Assembly: GCA_902806175.1 (NCBI GenBank)
Contig: CADCVQ010000073.1
Coordinates: 1 to 64,000, forward strand
From: an uncultured Solirubrobacteraceae bacterium
GTDB taxonomy: Bacteria > Actinomycetota > Thermoleophilia > Solirubrobacterales > Solirubrobacteraceae
Direction: 5' to 3'
DNA length: 64,000 nt
The position numbers were made by a program, and so were the translations under genes. The notes beneath the pieces are model-generated. The model saw only the letters and a list, made by a program, of their open reading frames with translations, ran no database searches and was not told the DNA's origin. Numbering within the stretch: position 1 is the first letter of the stretch; every line of letters begins with the position of its first letter. Below, piece after piece: positions 8,294-16,746 of the stretch.

Positions 8294-8340
8294 ACCCTGC
8301 TCGTCTCGTCCCCACGTCGCCCCCGTAGTGACCCCTGGGT
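8294..8340 (-). promoter_or_regulatory. Conserved 47-bp upstream block, copy B
   Basis: Identical to the block at 5571-5617 at 43 of 47 bases and at nearly the same distance from its start codon (37 against 41 bases). It falls between the small membrane ORF at 8356-8487 and epoxide hydrolase 2, so the hydrolase probably has its own promoter here. Confidence 0.55.
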
Positions 8341-8355
8341 CTGCTCCCTGGGTTC

Positions 8356-8487
8356 TCAGAGAACGGCCCAGGTGACGAGCGATCCGGTGCAGACCAGCGC
8401 GGCCACCACGAACCGGCGAAAGGGAGACGACCGGTCGTTCGCTTCGCGGTCGCGGTCATGGTCCTGGGACTGGGCTTCCGTGGTCAT
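8356..8487 (-). CDS. 43-residue single-pass membrane protein
   Basis: A short ORF with a strong GAAGGAGA Shine-Dalgarno six bases before ATG 8485-8487. The N-terminal half is highly charged (QDHDRDREANDRSS) and the C-terminal half is one hydrophobic helix (FVVAALVCTGSLVTWAVL). No family is recognised. It is transcribed divergently from the LuxR regulator, with a variant of the conserved upstream block in between. Confidence 0.55.
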   Translation of the reverse strand: MTTEAQSQDHDRDREANDRSSPFRRFVVAALVCTGSLVTWAVL

Positions 8488-8544
8488 GTCGTCTCCTTCG
8501 GAAAGACGGTCGCCACACGGGCGTGACGCGGGTTGCGTGCGCCC

Positions 8545-8585
8545 AAGACTGTCCGTCTCGTCGGCGGGTCGCACCCCTGTGAGCC
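8545..8585. promoter_or_regulatory. Shortened variant of the conserved upstream block, copy C
   Basis: The divergent region between the small membrane ORF and the LuxR gene carries CGTCTCGTC, a six-base gap, TCGC and then ACCCCTG. This is the layout of copies A and B but without the ten bases that separate TCGC from ACCCCTG in them, which equals one helical turn. This suggests that the same regulator binds here, possibly for autoregulation. Confidence 0.4.
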
Positions 8586-8667
8586 TGCGTCTGATCCTTG
8601 GCGGCGAGACGCGCTTGACGCCGGGCCGCTGAGCGAAGAGCATCCGGGCCCGACGCTTGGAGACCGG

Positions 8668-11457
8668 ATGCAGCCCAGGCTGCGCGGACGGCGACAAGAG
8701 TGCGAGGTCCTCGATGACCTGCTCGCGAGCGTGCGAACGGGGCGGAGTCGGGTGCTCATTCTTCGCGGCGAGGCGGGAATCGGCAAGACAGCGCTGCTTG
8801 AGCACATCGTGGGAAGTGCGTCTGGTTTGCGGGTCGCGCGGGCGGCCGGCGTCGAGTCCGAGATGGAGCTCCCCCATGCCGCGCTTCATCAGCTCTGCGC
8901 GCCGTTCGCTGATCAGATCGACAGTTTGCCCGGTCCGCAACGCGACGCGCTCAGCACCGCGTTCGGACGCCACGGAGGCGATGCGCCGAGCCCGTTTCTC
9001 GTCGGCTTGGCCGTCCTCGGCCTGCTCTCCGATGTGGCAGCGGAGAAACCACTGCTGTTGATCGTCGACGACGCCCAGTGGCTTGACGAGGCCTCGTCGC
9101 AGACGCTCGCGTTCGTGGCCCGCCGCCTCGGCGCTGAATCCGTCGCCATGGTGGTCGCGATGCGCGACCGTGCCGGAAAGGACGACTTCGGTCGGCTCGA
9201 CGAGCTGGTCGTCCGCGGCCTCGGGGAGCGCGACGCGTGTGCCCTGCTCGAAACGGTTCTGACCGGTCCGCTCGACGACGGCGTCCGAGACCGCGTCGTT
9301 GCCGAGACGCGCGGCAACCCACTGGCGTTGCTCGAGCTGCCGCGAGGGCTGACGCCGGGCGAGATGGCCGGCGGCTTCGGCATTCCCTACGCGTCGTCCC
9401 TCGCCGGCCGCATCGAGGAGAGCTTCCGCCGCCGACTCGCGCCACTCCCGCCCTCCACGAGGACGCTGCTGCTTGTCGCTTCCGCAGAGCCGGTCGGCGA
9501 CCCAGTGCCGGTATGGCGCGCTGCGGCCGTGCTCGGGGTCGAGCCGGCGGCGCGGGTCGCTGCGGCGGAGCTGGTCGAGTTCGGCGGACAGGTGCGGTTC
9601 CGACATCCGCTCGTCCGATCTGCGGTCTACCGCGCGGCATCGTCGGCGGACCGCGAGCGCGCGCACCGCGCGCTGGCCGAGGCGACGAACCCCGACGTAG
9701 ATCCCGACCGGCGCGCCTGGCATCGCGCGCACGCGACCCCGGCATTCGACGAGGACGTCGCCGCCGAGCTCGACCGCTCGGCCGGCCGCGCACAGGGCCG
9801 CGGCGGCCTGGCCGCGGCGGCGGCATTTCTCGAGCGCGCGGCGGAGTTGACACCCGAGCCCGCGCGCCGCGCCCGCCGTGCGCTCGCCGCGGCACAGAGC
9901 AAGCAGCGCGCCGGCGCGCCGGATGCAGCACTGCGGCTCCTCGCTCTTGCTGAGGCCGGACCGCTCGATGAGCTCGATCAGGCCCGGGCGGAGCTGCTTC
10001 GGGCCCAGGTCACGTTTGCGGTCACCCGCGGCGGTGACGCACCCCAGCTGCTGCTCGAGGCCGCCAAGCGACTGGAACCCCTGGACGGGGCGCTCGCGCG
10101 CGAGACGTACCTGGACGCACTTGCGGCAGCGCTGTTCGCCGACCAACTCACCCGTGGCAGCGGCGTGCGCGAGATCGCCGAGGCCGTGCTCGCCGCAGAG
10201 TGGGGCGAGTCGTCGCGGCGCACACAGCGCGCCTTCGACCTCCTGCTCGAGGGGATCGCTGTCGTCACGATCGATGGCTACGCCGCCGGTGCGCAGACCC
10301 TCAAGCACGCACTCCGCGCGTTTCGAGACGAACCGATGACCGACGAGGACGCGCTGCGCTGGCTCTGGCTCGCTTGCCGCGCCGCGCGCGCGCTCGGCGA
10401 CGAGGTGAGTTGGGACGAGCTCAGCGGGCGCCAGGCACGTCTCGCGCGCGAGGCCGGCGAGCTGTCGATCCTGCCGATCGCGCTGGCCGAGCGCTTCAGC
10501 CTGCAGCTCTATCTCGGCGACTACGCGGCGGCCGAGGCCCTGGTCGTGGAGACCGACGCCGTCGCGCAGGCGACCGGCAGCCGCCAAGCGCCTCAGGGCG
10601 CGATCCTGGCGGCCTTGCGCGGTGAGGAGGCGGAGGCCACCGCGCTGATCGACGCCGCGCGGCACGACGTGGTGGATCGCGGCGAGGGGCTCTGGCTCGT
10701 CTCCACCGAGTGGGCCAGCGCCGTTCTCTTTAACGGCCTCGGCCGCTACGCGGAGGCGCTGGCCGCCGCGGAACAGGCCGTGAACCACCCGAACGAGCTG
10801 GGTGTGACGACGTGGGTGCTCCCGGAGTTCATCGAGGCAGCCGCACGGAGCGGCCACCCGGAACGCGCGGCAGGCACGCTGCGACGGCTCCACGAGATCA
10901 GCAGTGCCGCCGGGACGGACTGGGCGCTGGGGGTCGAGGCGCGCTCCCGTGCGTTGCTCAACGACGGTGACCCTGCCGAGAGCCTGTACCGCGAGGCGAT
11001 CACACGGCTGACCCGCACACGGGTGCGTACCGCACTCGCGCGTGCACACCTGGTGTACGGGGAGTGGTTGCGACGCGAACGCCGGCGGGGCGACGCGCGC
11101 GATCAGCTGCGAATCGCGCACAGCAGGTATGTAGACATAGGCATGAACGGGTTCGCCGAACGCGCCCGCCGCGAGCTGATGGCCACGGGCGAGACCGTTC
11201 GCAAGCGCACCCCCGACACGCGCGACAACCTCACCGCGCAGGAGTTGCAGATCGCCAGGCTCGCCGCCGAGGGCAGCACGAACGTCGAGATCGGCGCACA
11301 GCTCTTCATCAGCCCGCGCACGGTCGAATGGCACCTGGGCGGTGTGTTCACGAAGCTCGGAATCCATTCGCGCAAAGAGCTCAGCGCGGCAGCGCTCGAC
11401 CCGCGAAACCGGGCACCTGCGACGAACGCGCCCGTCGGGACCTCGGCCGACGCATAG
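8668..11457 (+). CDS. AAA-domain LuxR-family (MalT/LAL-type) transcriptional regulator
   Basis: The 929-residue protein has an N-terminal AAA ATPase (Walker A GEAGIGKT at 34-41, Walker B LLLIVDDAQWLDE), a long helical TPR-like middle, and a C-terminal LuxR helix-turn-helix (LTAQELQIARLAAEGSTN...SPRTVEWHLGGVFTKLG). Such LAL/MalT-type proteins are ATP-dependent activators responding to small ligands. I start at ATG 8668 because TTGGAGA sits eight bases upstream and the conserved RGRRQECEVLDDLL region begins there; an earlier GTG at 8533 would add 45 residues unlike the family. The stop is nine bases from the lactate permease start, so the two are probably co-transcribed. It is the candidate regulator for the epoxide hydrolase genes. 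Confidence 0.9.
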   Translation: MQPRLRGRRQECEVLDDLLASVRTGRSRVLILRGEAGIGKTALLEHIVGSASGLRVARAAGVESEMELPHAALHQLCAPFADQIDSLPGPQRDALSTAFGRHGGDAPSPFLVGLAVLGLLSDVAAEKPLLLIVDDAQWLDEASSQTLAFVARRLGAESVAMVVAMRDRAGKDDFGRLDELVVRGLGERDACALLETVLTGPLDDGVRDRVVAETRGNPLALLELPRGLTPGEMAGGFGIPYASSLAGRIEESFRRRLAPLPPSTRTLLLVASAEPVGDPVPVWRAAAVLGVEPAARVAAAELVEFGGQVRFRHPLVRSAVYRAASSADRERAHRALAEATNPDVDPDRRAWHRAHATPAFDEDVAAELDRSAGRAQGRGGLAAAAAFLERAAELTPEPARRARRALAAAQSKQRAGAPDAALRLLALAEAGPLDELDQARAELLRAQVTFAVTRGGDAPQLLLEAAKRLEPLDGALARETYLDALAAALFADQLTRGSGVREIAEAVLAAEWGESSRRTQRAFDLLLEGIAVVTIDGYAAGAQTLKHALRAFRDEPMTDEDALRWLWLACRAARALGDEVSWDELSGRQARLAREAGELSILPIALAERFSLQLYLGDYAAAEALVVETDAVAQATGSRQAPQGAILAALRGEEAEATALIDAARHDVVDRGEGLWLVSTEWASAVLFNGLGRYAEALAAAEQAVNHPNELGVTTWVLPEFIEAAARSGHPERAAGTLRRLHEISSAAGTDWALGVEARSRALLNDGDPAESLYREAITRLTRTRVRTALARAHLVYGEWLRRERRRGDARDQLRIAHSRYVDIGMNGFAERARRELMATGETVRKRTPDTRDNLTAQELQIARLAAEGSTNVEIGAQLFISPRTVEWHLGGVFTKLGIHSRKELSAAALDPRNRAPATNAPVGTSADA

Positions 11458-11466
11458 CGTCAGAAC

Positions 11467-13035
11467 ATGTACCAGCAGGTGCACGACCCAGTCGCCGGGT
11501 CGCTCGGGCTGAGCGCGCTCTTCGCGGTTCTGCCGCTCGTGACGCTGCTCGTGCTGCTGGCCGGGCTGCGGCTGCAGGCCTACCGCGCCAGCCTGATCGC
11601 GCTGGCCATCGCAATGACAGTCGCAATCGCCGTGTACGGGATGCCGGCCGGGCAGGCGCTCGGCAGCGCCGCCGCAGGCGCGGCGTTCGGGCTCTTTCCG
11701 ATCGTGTGGATCGTGGTGAACGCGGTGTGGATCTACACGATGACGGTCGCCACCGGCCACTTCCAGACCCTCCGCCGCGGCGTCGGCGCGGCCTCCGACG
11801 ACCCACGCGTCCAGGCGGTAATCGTCGGGTTCTCGTTCGGCGCGCTGCTGGAAGCGCTCGCAGGCTTCGGCGCACCCGTCGCCATATCGGTGGGGATGAT
11901 GCTCGCGCTCGGCTTCGAGCCGCTGAAGGCGGCCGGCGTGGCTCTGATCGGCAATACCGCGCCCGCCGCGTTCGGGGGCATCGGCACGCCGATCATCACG
12001 CTCTCGGGCGTGACCGGGATCAGCGAGCGCGACCTCGGCGCGATGGTCGGGCGCCAGCTTCCGTTCCTCGCCCTGCTCGTGCCTCTCGTGATCGTCTACA
12101 TCGTCGACGGCCGCCGCGGCCTGCGCGAGACATGGCCTGTCGCCCTCTTGGCCGGGGGGGCGTTCGCCGTCGCGCAGTTCGCCACGTCGAACTACGTGTC
12201 CGTGGAGCTAACCGACGTCGTTGCGTCGCTGGTTTCGCTCGGCGCTATCGCCGGCTACCTGCGGTTGCGGCGACCCGACGCGCGCGGCCATGCGTTGCCT
12301 CGGGAGACGATCGGGGCGCTCGCGCCGTACCTGATCCTGATCGTGATCCTCACGCTCGCGCAGGTCGAGCCGGTCAAAGGCTTCCTCGTCGATCGAACCG
12401 AGTCGTTTCGTTGGCCCGGCCTCGAGATGATGACTGCAGGCGGCGCCGAGTCGCCCGCGGTCACATTCGCGTTCAACTGGCTCGCCACGCCGGGGACGCA
12501 GCTCCTGCTGTCCGGGCTCGTCACGATGCTCGTCCTGCGCATCAGGCCGCATGTGGCGCTGAGCGCCTACAAGGCGACAATCATCCGCTTACGAGGGGCG
12601 ATCGTCACGGTCACCACGGTGCTGGCGCTCGCGTACGTGATGAACCTCTCCGGTGAGGCGGTCACGATCGGGCTGTGGGCCGCGGGTGCCGGCGGCATTT
12701 TCGCGCTGATCTCTCCGTTGATCGGCTGGATCGGCGTCGCGATCACGGGCTCGGTCACAGCGTCGAACTCGTTGTTAGGCGACGTCCAGGTAGCGGCGGC
12801 GCGCGACGCCGGACTCTCGCCCACACTTGTCGCTGCAGGAAACAGCACAGGCGGAGTCCTTGCCAAGATGCTGTCGCCGCAGCACCTCGCGATCGCTGCG
12901 GCCGCAGCCGGCATCGCGGGCCGCGAGGGTGAGCTCATGCGCTCGCTGCTCAAGTGGAGCATCAGCCTCATGGTGGTTATGTGCGTGATCGTCTACCTAC
13001 AGTCGACCGCGCTGCTGAGTTGGATGGTGCCGTGA
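11467..13035 (+). CDS. lldP: L-lactate permease family transporter
   Basis: The 522-residue, roughly 12-14-helix protein has LctP-family signatures: FSFGALLEALAGFGAPVAIS, ALIGNTAPAAFGGIGTPI, and the C-terminal TGSVTASNSLLGDVQ and AAGNSTGGVLAKMLSPQ. It imports L- or D-lactate or glycolate by proton symport in the cytoplasmic membrane. The length is normal for the family. It follows the LuxR regulator after nine bases, and no lactate dehydrogenase gene is nearby, so the carried acid could differ from lactate. Confidence 0.88.
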   Translation: MYQQVHDPVAGSLGLSALFAVLPLVTLLVLLAGLRLQAYRASLIALAIAMTVAIAVYGMPAGQALGSAAAGAAFGLFPIVWIVVNAVWIYTMTVATGHFQTLRRGVGAASDDPRVQAVIVGFSFGALLEALAGFGAPVAISVGMMLALGFEPLKAAGVALIGNTAPAAFGGIGTPIITLSGVTGISERDLGAMVGRQLPFLALLVPLVIVYIVDGRRGLRETWPVALLAGGAFAVAQFATSNYVSVELTDVVASLVSLGAIAGYLRLRRPDARGHALPRETIGALAPYLILIVILTLAQVEPVKGFLVDRTESFRWPGLEMMTAGGAESPAVTFAFNWLATPGTQLLLSGLVTMLVLRIRPHVALSAYKATIIRLRGAIVTVTTVLALAYVMNLSGEAVTIGLWAAGAGGIFALISPLIGWIGVAITGSVTASNSLLGDVQVAAARDAGLSPTLVAAGNSTGGVLAKMLSPQHLAIAAAAAGIAGREGELMRSLLKWSISLMVVMCVIVYLQSTALLSWMVP

Positions 13036-13514
13036 GCCCGCGCCACTCGACCCCGCGGGCGGACCCACGGCCTGACACGGGTGCGACCGCCGGAGAGGAA
13101 GCGCAATCTCAAGGCGTGGACGACTGCTCCCGTAGGAAACGCGAACCAGTTCCGACAATCTCGCCCGCGCGATCACCGTCTCACACTCCCGAGACCGCCA
13201 CCAGGAGCCTCGGCGGCCGATTGTTTCCGCACTATCGCACGTCGATTGCGGGACGAAGGCGGGCACCCTTCAGTCGCCGAAATCGCGGCCTGAGGCGGCG
13301 ACCGCCGGCACGCCCGAAGCGTCTCGGTAGACGCACCAGCACGGGATCTGCGCTGGCCAGTGCGTCTTCTTTTGCCTGCGAGCGGCAGCCCGACGCGCCG
13401 CCGGGCCGCGCGGACGGCGACGCTTGCGCATCGCGCGAGAAGCAGCGCTGTTGCCCCGGGCGCGGGCTATCGCTCGTGCGCCTCGGAGCGACGGTGGCCT
13501 GCGAGACTTGAGAG
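13036..13514. other. 479-bp interval without a supported gene; contains a repeat copy
   Basis: No open frame with recognisable protein character. The right end (13376-13443) carries the first copy of an imperfect repeat that also lies just after the next gene, including the element GACGCTTGCGC-ATC-GCGCGAGAAGC at 13419-13443. Composition is less codon-like than the flanking genes. Confidence 0.5.
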
Positions 13515-13905
13515 GTGCCGATTGACGCCGTGAAGGCCCAAGCGCTGGCGACGCGGGAGGTCGAGCGCATCGCCGCCGAGTCGGGACTGCACGACCTCGT
13601 CCTCATCTCTGACAAGACGCAAGAAGTATCGGAAGGCTGGGTCTTCTTCTGGGATAGCGAAAAGCATCTGACCACCGGCGACGTTCGTGATGCGTTGGGC
13701 GGCGGCGGGCCAATCTTCGTCGACCGCAGCGACGGCTCGTTGGCAATGGTGTGGTCGGGCGAAAGCTGGCAAACCGCGCTCGCGCGCTATCGCGCAGGCG
13801 GCTCGATTCGAAGGTTTTGACGCGAGCTGCTCCGTTCGCCCTGGAGCGGCAGCCGAGCCCGCCGCCCCTGCGCGGACGTCGACGCTTGCGGTTCGCGCGC
13901 GAAGG
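13376..13905. repeat. Imperfect direct repeats flanking the YrhB-like gene
   Basis: Copy 1 (about 13376-13443) and copy 2 (about 13841-13905) share GAGCGGCAGCC, then CGCCGCC, CGCGGACG and CGACGCTTGCG-N2-TCGCGCG-N-GAAG in the same order and spacing, apart from a two-base gap. The 13515-13820 gene lies exactly between them. The layout fits a gene inserted into, or bounded by, a dispersed element. Confidence 0.5.
13515..13820 (+). CDS. YrhB/Imm35-type domain protein
   Basis: The 101-residue protein matches the YrhB (Imm35-like) family pattern: an N-terminal helix (ALATREVERIAAESG), then LVLISDKTQEVSEGWVFFWDSEKHL, then GGGGPIFVDRSDGSLAMVWSG and a short C-terminal helix. Members include putative immunity proteins of polymorphic toxins, but most are orphans and no toxin is visible nearby. 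The start is a GTG with AGAGG-like sequence upstream. It is bounded by direct repeats, with an IS110 remnant downstream, so acquisition by transfer is plausible. Confidence 0.6.
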   Translation: MPIDAVKAQALATREVERIAAESGLHDLVLISDKTQEVSEGWVFFWDSEKHLTTGDVRDALGGGGPIFVDRSDGSLAMVWSGESWQTALARYRAGGSIRRF

Positions 13906-13911
13906 TTTCTC

Positions 13912-15001
13912 CTATGTCAAGCAGGGCATGGGTGCGGGTGCGGTGGTGACGATGTAGCGGTCTTCGTGTCGCGGCTCGGCGGCGCTGAACAGGATGTGGT
14001 GGAAGCGGCGTGCGAGGTGGCGTTGAGGCAGCGGATGGCTTCGCGTTTGGTCTTGCCTTCGGCTTGTTTGCGTGCGAGGTAGGCCTTCGTCGCGGGGTCG
14101 TAGCGCGCGCGGGTGATCGCGATGATGTGCAGGGCGTGGTTGAGCTGGCGATCGCCGCCGCGGTGCAACCGGTGGCGATCGCGTTCGCCTGAGGAGCACT
14201 TGATCGGTGCGACGCCGGCGTGGCGAGCGAAGCTTGCGTCGTTGCGGAATCGTTCGGCGCCGGCGGTACGGCCGATCAGGATCGATGCGGTCAGCGGGCC
14301 GCAGCCCGTCTCGGCGAGCAGCTGCGGGCGGTGCGTCTTGACCAGCTGGCGTAGTTCGAGCTGCAGCGCGTTGATCTGGCGAGTGAGGCGCCGAATGTGC
14401 GCGACTTCCTCGCGCGCGATCCGCACCCGCGCGCAGCGGGTCATGCCTCGCATCGTCGGTCGATGCGATCGAGCTGCCCGGAGCGGTCCAGCGAGCGTGG
14501 CTTCAGCGACGCCTCAAGGTCGGGGCACAGCGCCAGCAGATGCCAGCGAACACGATTTTGCATGCGGGTGCGATCAGCGACCAAGTCGCTGCGATGGTCA
14601 GACAACAGGCGGATCTGCATCGCCCGCTCGTCCAGATAGGCGGCCGGGAAGGCGTCAACACCATCCTTGACGACCGCCCTCGCGATCGCGAGCGCGTCGA
14701 TCTCATCAGACTTTCCCGGCGTGCGTTCGCCGCGCCTGGAGGCGCCCATCCGATGCGGCGCCACCCTGACGACGCGTTCGCCGGCGGCGATCAGCGCCTG
14801 CTCAAGACGGCGTGAGACATGCCGGCAGTCCTCGATCGCCCACACCCGCTCGTCGTCGAGCTCGCGCGCCCACCGCACCGCGGCCAGATGACCGGCCTCG
14901 TCGGCGGTGATTTCGCGTCCGCCACGCACGCGGCCGGTGCCCGCGTCGACGGCACCCAGCGCGTGCGTGCGCTTGTGCGTGTCCGTCCCGATCACGATCA
15001 T
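13912..15001 (-). mobile_element. IS110-family transposase, interrupted by two frameshifts
   Basis: The front half (14441-15001) is a DEDD transposase domain (IGTDTHKRTHALGAVD; AIEDCRHVSRRL; GKSDEIDALAIARAV). The back half (13917-14453, other frame) has the transposase_20 domain (LAETGCGPLTASILIG, FARHAGVAPIKCSSG, HRLHRGGDRQLNHALH). A single missing base near 14445 separates the halves. A second near 14025 displaces the usual C-terminal RHLARRFHHILF. The element is therefore probably inactive unless these are assembly errors. IS110 elements lack standard terminal inverted repeats, so exact ends cannot be set; noncoding ends should extend to the right of 15001. Confidence 0.85.
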
Positions 15002-15300
15002 CTACAACCGTCCCTTCGTTGGATTGGCGACGAAGCGGACCGTCGGCGGACAGCTCTCACTTGGGGCGGTGCCACGCTCCTATCAAGTCACGCCGAAGGT
15101 CCTCGGGCGGCGACGGGCGACAGAACCTTTGCGAGCCAGACCAACCGGTCGACAAGCGCTCTGAGGGTCAGCCCGCCGCCAGCCCGAGAACCAACCCGAT
15201 CCATCGGACGTCATCGCCCGACAGCCGCGACGATGACAGTGACAGCGCTCTTCCGCGAGCGCTCCTCCCAGCGGAAGCAGCAGCAACGCGGGCAGGACCG
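15002..15300 (-). ncRNA. Probable noncoding end of the IS110 element (possible bridge RNA region)
   Basis: No gene is supported in these 300 bases upstream of the transposase start. In IS110-group elements the noncoding end upstream of the transposase encodes a structured bridge (seek) RNA that guides recombination. I see GC-rich blocks able to pair but did not fold the sequence. The call rests on position and family knowledge only. Confidence 0.25.
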
Positions 15301-15384
15301 GAGGGTTGACTTCATTTCGGTTCGTTGCGAGGGTTCGCTCTAACGGACCTAGCGCGGTGCAACCGCGTCGGAAAGGGAGGCGAG

Positions 15385-15897
15385 ATGCTCGGTTCTGCTG
15401 CGCTACGACCACCTACGGCGGCGGTGTTCAGCGGGGTAGCGTTGATCGTTGCGATGCTTGTTGTCTTGCCTGGCGTCGCGCAGGCCGCGAAGCCAGGCAA
15501 CTCCCCGAACGCGAAGGCGTGCCAGAAGGGCGGATGGCAGGACCTCGTCACCTCGACTGGGCGTCGCTTCGCGAACCAGGGAGAGTGCGTCTCCTACGCG
15601 GCGAAGGGTGGCACGCTCACGACGCAGAACCCTTACCCAGAGGCCAAGGCGCTGTGCGAGTCCTACGGCGGTTCGTTCCACGTAGGCCCTCACCTAGTAG
15701 ACCCGAGTAGCGGGCGTGGAGAGGTCTTGTGGGAATGCAACCACTGGTCATCCAACTCCATGCCCGAGTTCGAGGACAGGCACCGGCGACTGAATGACGA
15801 ATGTGTCCGCGCCGGCGGCCTGGGAGTACCCGCGGGCCGTACCGTCAACGAGCATGGAGAAGAAGGATGGAACAGCCCATGCGTGCGGCTGCCCTAA
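15385..15897 (+). CDS. Secreted small Cys-containing protein
   Basis: The 170-residue protein starts at ATG 15385 behind AGGGAGG. It has a signal peptide (hydrophobic VFSGVALIVAMLVVLPGVAQAA with AQA cleavage). The mature part holds ACQKGGWQDLVTSTGRRFANQGECVSYAAKGG, a C-x-x-GGW...F-x-NQG-x-CVS motif seen in many actinobacterial exported proteins of unknown role, and four more Cys (CESYGG, WECNHW, NDECVRAGG, SPCVRLP), probably disulfide-bonded. The function is unknown. Confidence 0.65.
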   Translation: MLGSAALRPPTAAVFSGVALIVAMLVVLPGVAQAAKPGNSPNAKACQKGGWQDLVTSTGRRFANQGECVSYAAKGGTLTTQNPYPEAKALCESYGGSFHVGPHLVDPSSGRGEVLWECNHWSSNSMPEFEDRHRRLNDECVRAGGLGVPAGRTVNEHGEEGWNSPCVRLP

Positions 15898-16380
15898 GGC
15901 TTACGCACGTGCTCGAGCAGCACCCGCAGCTGCTCTTCCGGGTACGCGCCGATGATCGCGCGCGCCCTCCCGCCGCCGGCGCTCGATAGACGAGCGTGGC
16001 TGTCGCGACCAGCACTCACGTTGACGCGGACGCTAGCGCGACGGCGTGGACGAAGCGACTCTCGTGGCGAGCCGCAGGCGCAGCGCCGTGACGCATCGCG
16101 AACTCAGGCTCAGCTCACGGGCATACGAGCCGCGCTGCGACCAACGCGAGCGTTGCCCAAGCGCTCGAGGAGCACCTCTCCGCCACGGGATCGGCCAAGC
16201 AGAGCGCCGCCTTGCGCGAGAAGCGACGCTGTGACTCAAGCCATCGCCTCCCGTGGCGCCCGATGAAGCAAGCGAACCGGCGCTGTAGGCCGATCAGCAT
16301 CTCCTGGATCTGTGCAGGTCGAACAGGTCCGTTGCAGGCCGCACCCCAGGCGAGAACCCACGTCTCACGGCCGATGGACG
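15898..16380. other. 483-bp interval, nothing supported
   Basis: Short frames on both strands show only Arg/Ala/Ser-rich translations without domains. A partial copy of the GCTTGCGC...GCGCGAGAA element occurs near 16209-16226. Probably a decayed intergenic region of the mobile zone. Confidence 0.4.
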
Positions 16381-16584
16381 CTAGTCGACGCGCCGCTTGA
16401 AGACGATCACGTGACCGTCTTTCTCGCGATGGAGGTTCATGCCGAGAAAGACGGTGGCGAGCTCCCAACCATCGGCCCCAAGCCGCGAGAGCTCCTCTTG
16501 GAACTTGCCGCGGTCAAGCTCGTCACTCTGGCGGCCCATAAAGCCGTGGGTGATCACGGTGGTCGTGTACTCCCAGGTAGTCAT
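16381..16584 (-). CDS. DUF4177-type small protein
   Basis: The 67-residue protein MTTWEYTTTVITHGF...KFQEELSRLGADGWELATVFLGM...VIVFKRRVD has the hallmark of DUF4177: an initial WEY strand, a central LNxLGxxGWELV-like motif and a final FKR strand. The role is unknown. The start is ATG 16582-16584; the longer open frame upstream is basic low-complexity sequence and is not part of the gene. Confidence 0.7.
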   Translation of the reverse strand: MTTWEYTTTVITHGFMGRQSDELDRGKFQEELSRLGADGWELATVFLGMNLHREKDGHVIVFKRRVD

Positions 16585-16746
16585 AGGCTCGGAGGCTACC
16601 CCTCGCGAGAGCTGCGCCCGCGAAGCCGCGCGTTGCCGCTCAGCGCGACGACCAGCACCGTGCCCGCGCCGCCGCTTGGTCAGCAAACCGGCAGTCTGCT
16701 TGCAGGGGCAGGGTCGTCGTCGGGTGCATGGCATGGTGGTGGTGGT

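Noticed and set aside
8356-11760. 1134-residue open frame on the minus strand
   Set aside because: It is antisense to the LuxR regulator, whose domains are clear. The translation is Arg/Gly/Ala-rich without domains. Only its last 43 codons (8356-8487) form a separate small gene.
13515-13820. Toxin-immunity or toxin-antitoxin pair at the YrhB/Imm35-like gene
   Set aside because: No toxin-like or second small gene is adjacent; the flanks are noncoding repeats and an IS remnant.
14441-14453. Programmed -1 frameshift in the IS110 transposase
   Set aside because: IS110 transposases are normally single-frame, I see no slippery heptamer at the break, and a second frameshift near 14025 makes simple decay or error more likely.
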